Assembly: GCF_025127995.1 (NCBI RefSeq)
Contig: NZ_JAHLYP010000014.1
Coordinates: forward strand, 1-64,000
Source: Synechococcus sp. CS-1332
GTDB taxonomy: Bacteria > Cyanobacteriota > Cyanobacteriia > PCC-6307 > Cyanobiaceae
Direction of reading: 5' to 3'
Length of the DNA: 64,000 nucleotides
Shown: positions 1 to 8,056 of the stretch, one piece after another
Layout of the letters: each line of letters opens with the position of its first letter
Numbering within the stretch: the first letter of the stretch is position 1
Program-made: the position numbers and the translations under genes
The notes under the pieces: generated by a model
Seen by the model: the letters and a program-made list of their open reading frames with translations, nothing else
Database searches by the model: none
Told to the model about the DNA's origin: nothing

Positions 1-1562
1 CCGTCACCCTGCCCCAGGCCGGCAACCTGGGCGGCGGGGGCTTCCTGCTGCTGTGGCTGCCGGGGCCCTCGCCGGCGGCGGCGCGGGGCTGCCTGGCCGC
101 CGGGGTTCCCGGTGTTGCCACCGGTGAGGGCCCGGAACGGCGCCTTGGCGGCGGCACGGCGGTGGCCGTCAATTTCCGCGAAACCGCCCCCCAGGCCGCC
201 CGAGCCGAGCTGTTCCTGGGCGCCGATGGCCAGGTGGACCGGGCCCGGGCCACCCGCAGCCTGCTCAGCACCGCCGTGCCCGGCACGGTCGCCGGCCTCA
301 CCCTGGCCCAGCGCTGCTACGGCCGCCTGCCCCTGGCCCAGGTGATGGCGCCGGCGATCACCCTTGCGGAGCGGGGCTTCCCGGTGAGCAAGGAGCTGAG
401 CGATTCGTTGACTGTCTCAGCTCCCCTGCTGCAGGCGGACCCCACCTCCCGCCGCCTCTTCCTGCCGCCGCCGCCCCCGGGGACGCGGCTGCGCCAGCCG
501 GCCCTGGCGGCCACCCTGCGGCGCATCGCCGCCGAGGGGGAGCGCGGCTTCTACCGGGGGCCGGTGGCCGACGCCCTGGTGGCTGCCATGGAGCGGGGCG
601 GCGGCCTGATCACCCGCGCCGATCTGCGCGCCTACCGGGCCCGGCTGGTGGCGCCCCTGCAGGGCCGCTTCCGCGGCCATCAGCTGCTCACCATGCCGCC
701 GCCTGGCGGTGGGCTCACCCTGCTGCAGATCCTGGCGATCCTCGAGCCCTTCGACCTGGCCGGCAGTGGCCTCAACGCCGCTGCCACCGTGCACGTGATG
801 GCGGAGGCGATGAACCTGGCCTACCGCGACCGCAATGCCCTGCTGGGGGATCCAGAGCAGGTGCCGGTCCCGGTGGAGCGACTGCTGTCGCCGGCCCACA
901 TCGAGGGCCTGCGCCGCCGCCTCGACCCCCATCGCCATACCCCGGCCCCGCAGCTGGAGGCGGCCTCCGGCCGGGAGGGCACCAACACCACCCACCTGTC
1001 GGTGGCCGACCGCCAGGGCGGGCTGGTGGCCCTCACCACCACCTTGAACTTCCCCTATGGCAACGGCATCAGCGTGCCGGGGCTGGGGTTCCTGCTCAAC
1101 AATGAAATGGACGATTTCACTGCCAGAGCGGGCAGCGCCAACGCCTTCGGCCTGCGCCAGGGGGCGGCCAACGCCATTGCCCCCGGCCGCAGGCCCCTCA
1201 GTTCAATGGCCCCCACCCTGCTGTTCCGTCCCGATGGCCGCCCCTGGATGGCCACCGGCAGCCCCGGCGGAAGCCGCATCATCACCACCGTGCTGCAAGT
1301 GCTGCTCAACCGGGTGGTGCATGGCCTCAACCTGGCCAGCGCCGTGGCGGCGCCCCGGATCCACAGCCAGCTGTGGCCCGACCGGATCGATCTGGAGCAG
1401 GGCGTGAGCCCCGACACCCGCCGACTGCTGGAGGCCATGGGCCACACGGTGCGCCTGGCCCCATCCATGGGTGCCGCCAACAGCGTTGAGGTGCTGGAGG
1501 GTGGCGGCAGCCTGGGGGCGGTGGATCCCCGCCGTGCGGAGGGCCCGGCTGTGCCCGAATGA
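1..1562 (+). CDS. ggt: Gamma-glutamyltransferase, 3' part (5' end outside window)
   Basis: Gamma-glutamyltransferase cleaves the gamma-glutamyl bond of glutathione and related amides, usually in the periplasm. The reading frame is open from base 3, so the gene starts upstream of the window; the first methionine codon at 162 is internal. The frame shows the family's GNLGGGGF segment near the start, a glycine-rich DAV-type core, and the autoprocessing site EGTNTTHLSVAD. In the family the second Thr of that TTH motif becomes the N-terminal nucleophile of the small subunit. The small-subunit motifs NNEMDDF and PLSSMAPT are also present. The gene ends 3 bp before a convergent neighbour. Family assignment is firm; the substrate is not known. 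Confidence 0.9.
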   Translation, partial: VTLPQAGNLGGGGFLLLWLPGPSPAAARGCLAAGVPGVATGEGPERRLGGGTAVAVNFRETAPQAARAELFLGADGQVDRARATRSLLSTAVPGTVAGLTLAQRCYGRLPLAQVMAPAITLAERGFPVSKELSDSLTVSAPLLQADPTSRRLFLPPPPPGTRLRQPALAATLRRIAAEGERGFYRGPVADALVAAMERGGGLITRADLRAYRARLVAPLQGRFRGHQLLTMPPPGGGLTLLQILAILEPFDLAGSGLNAAATVHVMAEAMNLAYRDRNALLGDPEQVPVPVERLLSPAHIEGLRRRLDPHRHTPAPQLEAASGREGTNTTHLSVADRQGGLVALTTTLNFPYGNGISVPGLGFLLNNEMDDFTARAGSANAFGLRQGAANAIAPGRRPLSSMAPTLLFRPDGRPWMATGSPGGSRIITTVLQVLLNRVVHGLNLASAVAAPRIHSQLWPDRIDLEQGVSPDTRRLLEAMGHTVRLAPSMGAANSVEVLEGGGSLGAVDPRRAEGPAVPE

Positions 1563-1565
1563 GCC

Positions 1566-2096
1566 TCAGGCCTGGGGCGCGGCGGGTGCCTCAGGAGGGG
1601 TGGCGGTGAGCAGGTTGAAGGCGGAGAAGGCCAGGCCGAAGCCGAACAGGGTGCCGATGGCCCAGATGCTGTCGGAGGGCCACTCGGCAATCAGCATCCC
1701 CCCCAGGACAACAGTGACGATCCCATCGAGCAGCACCAGGCCCCGGGCCGGTCCTGCGCCGGCGGCGGCGCCCGCCAGCTCCATCACCCCCTCGACAGCC
1801 AGCAGGACGCCGATGAAGAGCGTCAGGCTCACGGTGCTGGCCACCGGGAAGGCCACCAGGCCGATGCCGCCCACCACGTACAGCACCCCGGAGATGGCGC
1901 GAAACACCTTGCTGCGGGTGTCATCGGCGGAGGTGAGCCGCAGCAGCTGGGAAGCGCCCGCCGCCACCGACACCCCACCGAGGGCGATGGTGAGCAGGGT
2001 GGCCGAGACGAAAGGCAGCGCCAGAGAGAGGACGGCCGCCACAAGCAGCAGGCCGGCGGTGAGCCAGCGCAGGGTGGGGGAAGCGGGGACGGACAA
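1566..2096 (-). CDS. HdeD/DUF308-family membrane protein
   Basis: This is a 176-residue protein made almost entirely of short hydrophobic helices, about six membrane segments, with small polar loops. The pattern of paired Gly/Ala-rich helices and its length fit the HdeD (DUF308) family. The founding member is an acid-resistance membrane protein of E. coli, but in most bacteria the role is unknown. It lies convergent to the gamma-glutamyltransferase gene with a 3-bp gap and is followed upstream by a secreted small protein on the same strand. Function here is only inferred from the family. Confidence 0.75.
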   Translation of the reverse strand: MSVPASPTLRWLTAGLLLVAAVLSLALPFVSATLLTIALGGVSVAAGASQLLRLTSADDTRSKVFRAISGVLYVVGGIGLVAFPVASTVSLTLFIGVLLAVEGVMELAGAAAGAGPARGLVLLDGIVTVVLGGMLIAEWPSDSIWAIGTLFGFGLAFSAFNLLTATPPEAPAAPQA

Positions 2097-2152
2097 GGGG
2101 TTGGGGAAGCTGGTGGGACGTTAGGCCGCATTGCCGGCGGAAACCGCCGCGC

Positions 2153-2533
2153 TCATCGGGGCGGGCCGTTGAAGAGGATGGCCACCACCCGGCGACCGTC
2201 CGGGGCGATCTTGATCTCGGTTTCCGTGGTGGCCGGCAGCCCCTTGGCCTCCCAGCCGGGGGGGCCTCCCAGGAAGCGATAGACGAAGCCATCGGCATCG
2301 CTGCGCACCAGGCAGGGGTTGGTGGCCGCTGAAGTCGTGAACATGCAGTTGGCCGGGGTGTAAACCGTCAGACCGCCGTTGCTGAGCACGGCCGCGTTAC
2401 GGGCCAGGTTGAGGGCCCGGATCTCGTTGAAGGGGAGCCCCTGGGCCAGGGCCGGGGCCAGGGGGGCCATCGCCAGCAGGAGCCCAGCGGCGGCAGGGAG
2501 CAGGCGGGTCGCGGGCCGGAAGCGGAACGTCAT
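2153..2533 (-). CDS. Small secreted protein of unknown function
   Basis: The product is 126 residues with a Sec signal peptide: an Arg-rich start (MTFRFRPATR), a hydrophobic core and an APALAQ cleavage site. The mature part carries two Cys (NCMFTT and NPCLV) that could form a disulfide in the periplasm. I chose the ATG at 2533 because AAGGA lies about 6 bases upstream and the signal peptide then begins normally; a longer frame reaches 2572. I do not recognise the family. It is transcribed away from the ion-channel gene that starts at 2656, so the short gap carries divergent promoters. Confidence 0.65.
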   Translation of the reverse strand: MTFRFRPATRLLPAAAGLLLAMAPLAPALAQGLPFNEIRALNLARNAAVLSNGGLTVYTPANCMFTTSAATNPCLVRSDADGFVYRFLGGPPGWEAKGLPATTETEIKIAPDGRRVVAILFNGPPR

Positions 2534-2655
2534 CGGAGTCCTTGCGGATGTCTCCAGTCTCAGGGCGCCCACGGGATTCGCGTCTCAGGGCCGCTGGGCG
2601 CCAGAAAGCCGCTGGGCACCGCAGAGACGCGTTCTACCTTGTCGTTTCTGAGTTC

Positions 2656-3432
2656 ATGGCCGCCGTGATCCGACCTCTGGCAGCGCTGGCGACGCCGGAA
2701 GGTCTGACGCGACGGCGACACCGTTTCTACCGCCGGCTCCTGGTGCTGTGTCTGCTGGTGATGCTGAGCCTGGCGTTTCCCGGGACGCTGCGTCTGGCAG
2801 GTTCCAGCGGCTACTTCCTGATCACGGTCCTCACCACCGTGGAGCTGAGCGGTTTCCTGGCCGGCCGGGTTGGGCGTACCTGGAGTGATCGGATGTTCCT
2901 GGCGCTGGGATGCGCCAACCTCCTCTCCCAGTTGTTGTGGTTGCTGACGCCTGAGGGACGGCGCCTGTCCGGGGTTCCCCTGCTGCTGATCACCACACTG
3001 TTCATCGGCTGGAGCCTGGTGCGGCTGGTGCGGGTCCTTGGCCGTGAGCCCCGGGCCACCCAGGCGGTGGTGAGCGGTGCGGTGGCCGGCTACCTGCTGC
3101 TCGGCCTCAGTGGTGGCCTGGTGCTGAGCGTGCTGGAGACGATCCAGCCCGGCAGCTTCCTGGCCAACACCGCCGATGGCCAGGCCGCCATCGTTCGCCC
3201 CGATGCGGGGGTGGCCACTCGCAGCGTCTGGGAGCTGGACTTCGCCCGCATCAACTACTTCGCCTTCGTCAGCCTCACCACAACCGGTTACGGCGACATC
3301 ACCCCGGCACGGCCACCGGCGCGCATGGCCAGCGTGGTGCTGGGGATCACCGGGCCGCTCTATATCGCCGTGATCCTGGGGGTGCTGATCAGCCGATTCA
3401 AGGGCCCGGAGGGGGGAGCCTCCGGCGACTGA
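2656..3432 (+). CDS. Ion channel protein with K+ selectivity filter
   Basis: This 258-residue membrane protein has about six hydrophobic segments and a pore motif TTTGYGDIT at residues 208-216, the potassium selectivity filter. Only the last two helices and the pore loop resemble the two-helix ion-channel domain. The first four helices have no arginine-rich S4, so voltage gating is unlikely. There is no RCK or cyclic-nucleotide domain. I used the ATG at 2656, since upstream codons in frame read as non-coding. The 3' end overlaps the convergent NADH dehydrogenase gene by 73 bp. Confidence 0.8.
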   Translation: MAAVIRPLAALATPEGLTRRRHRFYRRLLVLCLLVMLSLAFPGTLRLAGSSGYFLITVLTTVELSGFLAGRVGRTWSDRMFLALGCANLLSQLLWLLTPEGRRLSGVPLLLITTLFIGWSLVRLVRVLGREPRATQAVVSGAVAGYLLLGLSGGLVLSVLETIQPGSFLANTADGQAAIVRPDAGVATRSVWELDFARINYFAFVSLTTTGYGDITPARPPARMASVVLGITGPLYIAVILGVLISRFKGPEGGASGD

Positions 3433-4844
3433 GACAGGCCCCCCGGCGGCACGGCCCGCTCCAGGCCCACATCGACGCCGAGGTGCTGGTCGGGCCTGCC
3501 GGTGATCAGCAGCGCCGTGCGCTGGCGGGTGGCGATCTGCCACATCCATTTGCTGAACAGGGCGATGCGGTTCTCGGTGTCGGGGATGAAGGCAAGGTGG
3601 GCCAGGGCCCAGAGCACCCAGCCCGCCAGCCCACTCACGTGCAGGCCGCGCAGATCGGCCACCGCATACCAGGGGCCGATCACGGCCATGCTGCCGAGAT
3701 CGAACCAGCGGAAGGGCTCGCTGCGGCGCCCCTCGAGGCCCGCCAGGATGTCGCGCGCCACCCAGGCGCCCATCTGCACGGCCGGGCCCGCCATGCCCGG
3801 CAGCACCTTGCCGTCGCCGGTGTGGGCGTAGTGGCAGAGGTCGCCCACCGCCCGGATCTCCGGATGACCCGGCAGCGAGAAGTCGGCCTCCACTTGCAGC
3901 CTGCCACCCCGATCGACCGGGGCGCCGGTGCGTTCCTCCAGCAGCCGGCCAAGGCGAGAGGCTCGCACCCCGGCGGTCCAGCAGATCGTGGCGGCCTCCA
4001 GGTCGCCGATTCCATCGCCGCCGGCGTTCGCCTCGCCAGCGGAGACGTCCGAGGGGCGTTTGAGAATCACCCGGCCGGGCTCGATCGCCGCCACCATCGT
4101 GTTGAGGCGCAGCTCGACGCCGGCCCGCTCCAGGTAGGCCGCCGCATCCTTGGAAAGATTGGCGGCCATCGCCGGCAGCACCCGGTCGACCGCATCCAGC
4201 AGGATCACCCGGCACTGGTCACGATCCAGCTGTTTGAAGTCCCGGGCCACAGCGCGGTGCATCAGCTCGATCAGTGAGCCGGCCAGCTCGCAGCCCGCCG
4301 GCCCCGCCCCCACCACCACCACCGACTGAAGGAAGCGGCGCCGCTCGGGGTCCCGGGTCTGCTCGGCCTCCTCCAGGGCCATCAGCAGCCGGCGGCGGAT
4401 CTCATCGGCGTGCTCAAGGATCTTCATCGGCGGGGCCAGGGGGCGCCATTCCTCGTGACCGAAATAGGTGCTTCCCGAGCCGCTGGCCAGGATCAGGTGG
4501 TCGTAGGCATAGCGGTGGTCGTTGAACACCACCTCCCTGGCCTCGGTGTCGATGTCGACCACCTCGCCCAGCAGGATCTGGATGTTGGCGGCCTCCCCCA
4601 CCATCTGGCGCAGGGGCGAGGCCACGTCGGCCTCCGACACCAGACCGGAGGCCACCTGGTACAGCAGGGGCTGAAACAGGTTGAAGTTGCGCTTATCGAT
4701 CAGGGTGACGCGCACCGGCTTGCCGGCCAGGGCATTGCAGGCCTTGAGCCCGGCGAAGCCACCGCCCACGATCACCACGTGGGGCCAGGCGCGCATGGCG
4801 TCCAGGGGCGGATCCAGCTGGAGGAAAAAGCGTTCCGGGGCCAT
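3360..4844 (-). CDS. Type II NADH dehydrogenase (NDH-2)
   Basis: This is a single-polypeptide, non-proton-pumping NAD(P)H:quinone oxidoreductase that attaches to the membrane and passes electrons to plastoquinone. It is 494 residues long. The FAD-binding Rossmann motif VVIVGGGFAGLKA lies near residue 22 and the NADH-binding VVVVGAGPAGCELAG near residue 175. The quinone-side motif NLFQPLLYQVA and the FAD motif RAVGDLC are typical of NDH-2. The C-terminal third has the amphipathic/hydrophobic membrane-anchoring segment. The tail after about residue 460 is Pro/Ser-rich and poorly conserved. It overlaps the 3' end of the ion-channel gene head-on. Confidence 0.92.
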   Translation of the reverse strand: MAPERFFLQLDPPLDAMRAWPHVVIVGGGFAGLKACNALAGKPVRVTLIDKRNFNLFQPLLYQVASGLVSEADVASPLRQMVGEAANIQILLGEVVDIDTEAREVVFNDHRYAYDHLILASGSGSTYFGHEEWRPLAPPMKILEHADEIRRRLLMALEEAEQTRDPERRRFLQSVVVVGAGPAGCELAGSLIELMHRAVARDFKQLDRDQCRVILLDAVDRVLPAMAANLSKDAAAYLERAGVELRLNTMVAAIEPGRVILKRPSDVSAGEANAGGDGIGDLEAATICWTAGVRASRLGRLLEERTGAPVDRGGRLQVEADFSLPGHPEIRAVGDLCHYAHTGDGKVLPGMAGPAVQMGAWVARDILAGLEGRRSEPFRWFDLGSMAVIGPWYAVADLRGLHVSGLAGWVLWALAHLAFIPDTENRIALFSKWMWQIATRQRTALLITGRPDQHLGVDVGLERAVPPGGLSQSPEAPPSGPLNRLISTPRITAI

Positions 4845-4951
4845 CTCACGCCATCCTCACAAGGCAACCGTAGGCAGCCCGCCATGACGGGGGGGTAGTG
4901 AAGGACGCGGTTTGCGTTGAAGCGCAGACGCAGATCCGGTGGCTGCTAACT

Positions 4952-4967
4952 TGATAATGATTCCCAA
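4952..4967. promoter_or_regulatory. Possible Zur/Fur box upstream of metal-binding lipoprotein
   Basis: TGATAATGATTCCCAA matches one half of the AT-rich palindromic Zur/Fur operator (TGATAATnATTATCA) well, but the second half is degenerate. It sits about 90 bp before the start of a zinc-type substrate-binding protein in otherwise GC-rich DNA. Function is inferred from sequence likeness and position. Confidence 0.45.
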
Positions 4968-5045
4968 ACCCGGCTCTGACACGCCAGGTCCCTGCCCCAT
5001 GGCCTCCGGAGGGGATCCGTGAACCCGTTCCGGAGGTTTTGCCCC

Positions 5046-6011
5046 ATGAGCCCGTTCCCATCCCCTCGTCCCCTGCTGGCCCTGGCCGTGGGTCTGTCCT
5101 CCTTCCTGCTGGCGTGCCGTCCGGCGGTGGAGTCAGCAGCACCCCAGGCCGGCCGCGCCGATCGCCCCAAGGTGGTGACCACCTTCCTGCCGATCACCCT
5201 GTTCACCCGCGCCGTGGCCGGTGACTGTGCCGAGGTGACAGCCCTGATCCCCGCCGCCAGCGGCCCCCACGATTTTCAGGCCAAGCCGGGGGATGTGGCG
5301 GCCATCAGGAACGCCAGGGTGCTGGTGAAGAACGGCCTGGGCATGGAATCGTTCCTCGACAAACTGGTGCAAGGCGCCGAGAACCCCACTCTCAAGGTGA
5401 TCGATTCCAGCCGGGGCATCGCCACCCTGGAGAGCACCGACGAGCCCGGTGGGGAGCACGCCGATGGCCTCGATGACGATCACGACCACGGCCCGATCAA
5501 TCCCCACATCTGGCTTGATCCTGTCCGCGCCGCCCAGCAGGTGGACAACATCCGCGATGGTCTGATCGCGGCCGATCCGGCCTGCGCCGAGGGCTACCGA
5601 CGCAATGCCGCCGCCTTCAGCGGCGAGCTGCGCCAGCTCAATACGGAGTTCGCCAAGCAGCTGGCCCCGTTCCGGGGCAAGACCTTCGTGGTGGTGCATG
5701 ACTTCGCCCCCTATGTCGCCGAGCGCTACGGGCTCATGGCTGAGCACCTCGTGGATGTGCCCGAGCAGAACCCCTCCCCGGCGGATCTGGCACGGGTGGC
5801 GGACACGGTGAAAAACACCCAGCTCAGGGCGCTGCTCAGCGAACCCCAGCAGGGCAACCGTTCCTTCAACGCCCTGGCCGGGGATCTGGGGATCCGCATC
5901 AGCGTCTTCGATCCGATGGAGGCCGGCACCGAGGAGGCCTCCAAGATCCCGGCCACCTATGGCGCGGTGATGCGCCGCAATGTCACCGACCTGGTGAGGG
6001 CGTTTCGCTGA
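5046..6011 (+). CDS. Zinc/manganese-type ABC transporter substrate-binding lipoprotein
   Basis: This periplasmic lipoprotein belongs to the cluster A-I (ZnuA/MntC/TroA) metal-binding family. From ATG 5046 it is 321 residues with a lipobox ending LLAC (Cys24). A GTG at 5019 also has a GGAGG-type ribosome site, so the start is not certain. The mature part shows the metal-ligand regions: GPHDFQ, then a His/Asp-rich loop with DDDHDHG before NPHIWLDP, then VVVHDFAPY, and a late FDPME. The His-rich loop is typical of zinc-binding members. No permease or ATPase gene is adjacent, so it is an orphan component here. The possible Zur box upstream fits zinc control. Its 3' end overlaps the convergent exonuclease gene. 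Confidence 0.85.
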   Translation: MSPFPSPRPLLALAVGLSSFLLACRPAVESAAPQAGRADRPKVVTTFLPITLFTRAVAGDCAEVTALIPAASGPHDFQAKPGDVAAIRNARVLVKNGLGMESFLDKLVQGAENPTLKVIDSSRGIATLESTDEPGGEHADGLDDDHDHGPINPHIWLDPVRAAQQVDNIRDGLIAADPACAEGYRRNAAAFSGELRQLNTEFAKQLAPFRGKTFVVVHDFAPYVAERYGLMAEHLVDVPEQNPSPADLARVADTVKNTQLRALLSEPQQGNRSFNALAGDLGIRISVFDPMEAGTEEASKIPATYGAVMRRNVTDLVRAFR

Positions 6012-6579
6012 CCGCCGCCAGCACGATGTTGGCGCAGGCCTCGGCATCGGAGAGGGCGTCGTGATGCTGGAGCGCTAGACCCAGATGGCGGCACACATCC
6101 GGCAACTTGGTTGGACGAAGGTTCCAGGCCTTCCTGGCCACCTGCACCGTGCAAACAAAGGGTTGGCTTGGAGGGCGCAGCCCGGCCTGATCGCAGCAGG
6201 CCCGCATCACACCGGCATCAAAACTGGCGTTGTGGGCGGCGATGAATCGCGCCCCATCCAGGCAAGACGCCAGCTCCGGCCAGAGTTCAGCGAATGTGGG
6301 TGCCTGGGCCACCTGCGACCAACTGATGCCGTGGATGGAAGTGAAGAGGAACGTGCGCCGCGGCGGGCGAATCAACCGGTGCTCGCGGTGCACGATGCTT
6401 CCCTCCTCAACGCGTACCAGGGCGATCGAGCAGGCGCTGTCCCGGCCCTGATCCGCGGTCTCGAAATCCAGGGCCACGAAACAATCCTGCTGAACATCCC
6501 TCAAGCTCGTGCGATTCGATGCGGCAGGCGATCGCTGGAACTGGGGCATGACGGGCGGCGTTCTCTCGTTGCTGTTCAC
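5983..6579 (-). CDS. DnaQ-like 3'-5' exonuclease
   Basis: This is a 198-residue exonuclease of the DEDDh family, related to the epsilon proofreading subunit of DNA polymerase III. The metal-binding motifs are seen in order: FVALDFETA (Exo I Asp and Glu), AHNASFDAGVM (Exo II Asp) and HHDALSDAEA (Exo III His and Asp). The product is a stand-alone domain, so it may act in repair or RNA/DNA trimming rather than replication. The start at 6579 overlaps the stop of the upstream barrel-fragment frame by 4 bp. An internal ATG at 6549 is an alternative. It overlaps the metal lipoprotein gene at the 3' end by 29 bp. Confidence 0.85.
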   Translation of the reverse strand: MNSNERTPPVMPQFQRSPAASNRTSLRDVQQDCFVALDFETADQGRDSACSIALVRVEEGSIVHREHRLIRPPRRTFLFTSIHGISWSQVAQAPTFAELWPELASCLDGARFIAAHNASFDAGVMRACCDQAGLRPPSQPFVCTVQVARKAWNLRPTKLPDVCRHLGLALQHHDALSDAEACANIVLAAVSETPSPGR

Positions 6580-7151
6580 CGGAGGCGTCGGTTTGTCGGG
6601 GGGGCGTGTTCGGATGGAGTGGATACGGGTGCTCCGACGTCCAGCCTGGCCGCGGCCCCGTCCTTGGAGACGACAGCGCGGGGAGCACCGCCAAAGATCC
6701 AGCGCAGACCACCACCGTAGCTGAGTTCATTGATATCTCTCGGGAAAGAGCCCCCCACTCCGGCGTAGAGGGAGAACTGATCGAAGGTTTCCAGTTCCAC
6801 GTTCAGGGCAACGTTTAGGCCGATGGCCCCACGGTTCTGCCCCAGCACATTGATGGCACCAAGGGCCGGCATTTCGGCGAAGGACGCCGTCAGTCGGTGC
6901 TCCTCACTGGGATGGGTGCCGGCAGAAAAGTCATGGTCGTAGCCCACCGCCAGCCGGGGGATCAGGCGTGTATGGCTGGCCAGTTGCAGGGGTGTTTCCA
7001 GTGTGAAGCCGTTGCCAATCCAGTTGGCCGAGGCGATGCGGTTAAGGCTGCTGAAAGACTCTGGACCAGCTGTGAACTTCCGAACCAGGAACTCTGCCGG
7101 AAGTCCGTGGCTCCATTGCAGCCGCACAGGATCGTGCCAGGAGCGAAACAC
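6576..7151 (-). CDS. Outer-membrane beta-barrel (autotransporter-type) fragment
   Basis: The frame reads as amphipathic beta strands with small-residue turns: TPLQLASHTRLIPRLAVGYDHDF, EEHRLTASFAEMP and SLYAGVGGSFPRDI. This is like the last strands of an autotransporter barrel. A complete barrel needs about 250-300 residues plus a signal peptide and passenger; this frame has 191 residues, begins at a GTG without a signal sequence, and is closed by stop codons just upstream. It also lacks a C-terminal aromatic, running on instead into a basic tail. I read it as the remnant of a larger exported protein gene. Codon use looks less GC-biased than its neighbours. Confidence 0.5.
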   Translation of the reverse strand: MFRSWHDPVRLQWSHGLPAEFLVRKFTAGPESFSSLNRIASANWIGNGFTLETPLQLASHTRLIPRLAVGYDHDFSAGTHPSEEHRLTASFAEMPALGAINVLGQNRGAIGLNVALNVELETFDQFSLYAGVGGSFPRDINELSYGGGLRWIFGGAPRAVVSKDGAAARLDVGAPVSTPSEHAPPTNRRLR

Positions 7152-7232
7152 TGAGAGAGATCGACGGTATAGATCGTGCCGTCAACGTCACTTCCAGCGG
7201 TGCGGCAGCGGCAGGCCATCGGTAGAAGCCGG

Positions 7233-7742
7233 CTACTGCACTTGTCTGACTTCGATGCTCGCCATGTCCAGTTGGTTGCTGGCCTTGCAGGTGGCAGAAC
7301 CCTTGCCAGTGCCTCCATTCGTGTCCCGGCTGGAGAATGTCCACTCGAAGCTGCGTTGGGCCCCATCAGCGCTTGTCTCAGTAAAGCCGCTGACCAGTTT
7401 GTAGCTGGCTGGATAAAGGAGTTTGTTCTTCACAAGTTTCTCGCAAGCCGCCTGTTGCTCCGGTCGTCGGTCTTTGATCAGGGTGGCAGGTGATGGTGGG
7501 GTTGAAAAGGCAAACTTGCCCAGCAGCCCCACACTGGCCATCAGGATCACTCCCGTGGAAAAGAACAGGGCCATGACCCACCGAGGTTGTCCAGCTCCTT
7601 GTGCTCGTCGGAAGTGCAGCAGCCTGGGCAGCTGGCCAGATCTTCGGCTCTGGGTTTTTCGGGTCAGATTCGGTTTGCGTGGCTTACGCAGCCGCCTGCG
7701 TCGCTTCAGCCACGACGTCAATGGATTGCTCAGATCAACCAT
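7233..7742 (-). CDS. Hypothetical membrane-anchored protein
   Basis: This 169-residue protein has a strongly basic N-terminus (WLKRRRRLRKPRKPNL), one membrane helix around residues 55-75, and an exported C-terminal domain. That domain holds two Cys (AACEKLV and SATCKAS) and a segment around YPASYKLVSGF. The pattern suggests an inner-membrane anchor with a periplasmic domain. I do not recognise the family. The barrel-fragment frame lies just downstream on the same strand, and this gene's 3' end overlaps frames that could be decayed upstream parts of that gene. Confidence 0.5.
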   Translation of the reverse strand: MVDLSNPLTSWLKRRRRLRKPRKPNLTRKTQSRRSGQLPRLLHFRRAQGAGQPRWVMALFFSTGVILMASVGLLGKFAFSTPPSPATLIKDRRPEQQAACEKLVKNKLLYPASYKLVSGFTETSADGAQRSFEWTFSSRDTNGGTGKGSATCKASNQLDMASIEVRQVQ

Positions 7743-8056
7743 TGCGGTGGTCTGCTGAGTGGCGGAGGGGAGGCCATTCCATAGGAATGAATCTGTGGAT
7801 CATCAATGATTACCTTCCAGCAAGGTTCGGGACATTGGCAGGCCTCATCAACTCAAGCTTTCCTCCCCCATCACAGGGGGTCGTATGGGGCCGTGGAGAG
7901 ATCGGCTCAGATGGGACATTGTCCTTGTGCCGACCCCATTGTCAAGCCCGAAGATGGTTCCTTCAGGGGCCCGCTTGCCGTTGCTCGGATCGATGATCGA
8001 GCAGGACCATCCGCCCGCAGGCCTCTGCTCAGGAAGGGGAAATCCGGGAACTTCGC
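7743..8056. other. Intergenic region without a supported gene
   Basis: About 314 bp lie between two minus-strand genes. I see no convincing coding frame, RNA gene or terminator. It is somewhat less GC-rich than its surroundings and probably carries the promoter of the hypothetical membrane protein. Confidence 0.4.

Noticed and set aside
6962-7366. Minus-strand frame of 134 codons overlapping the barrel fragment
   Set aside because: It overlaps two better frames and shows no domain; at most it contains decayed pieces of the same old gene.
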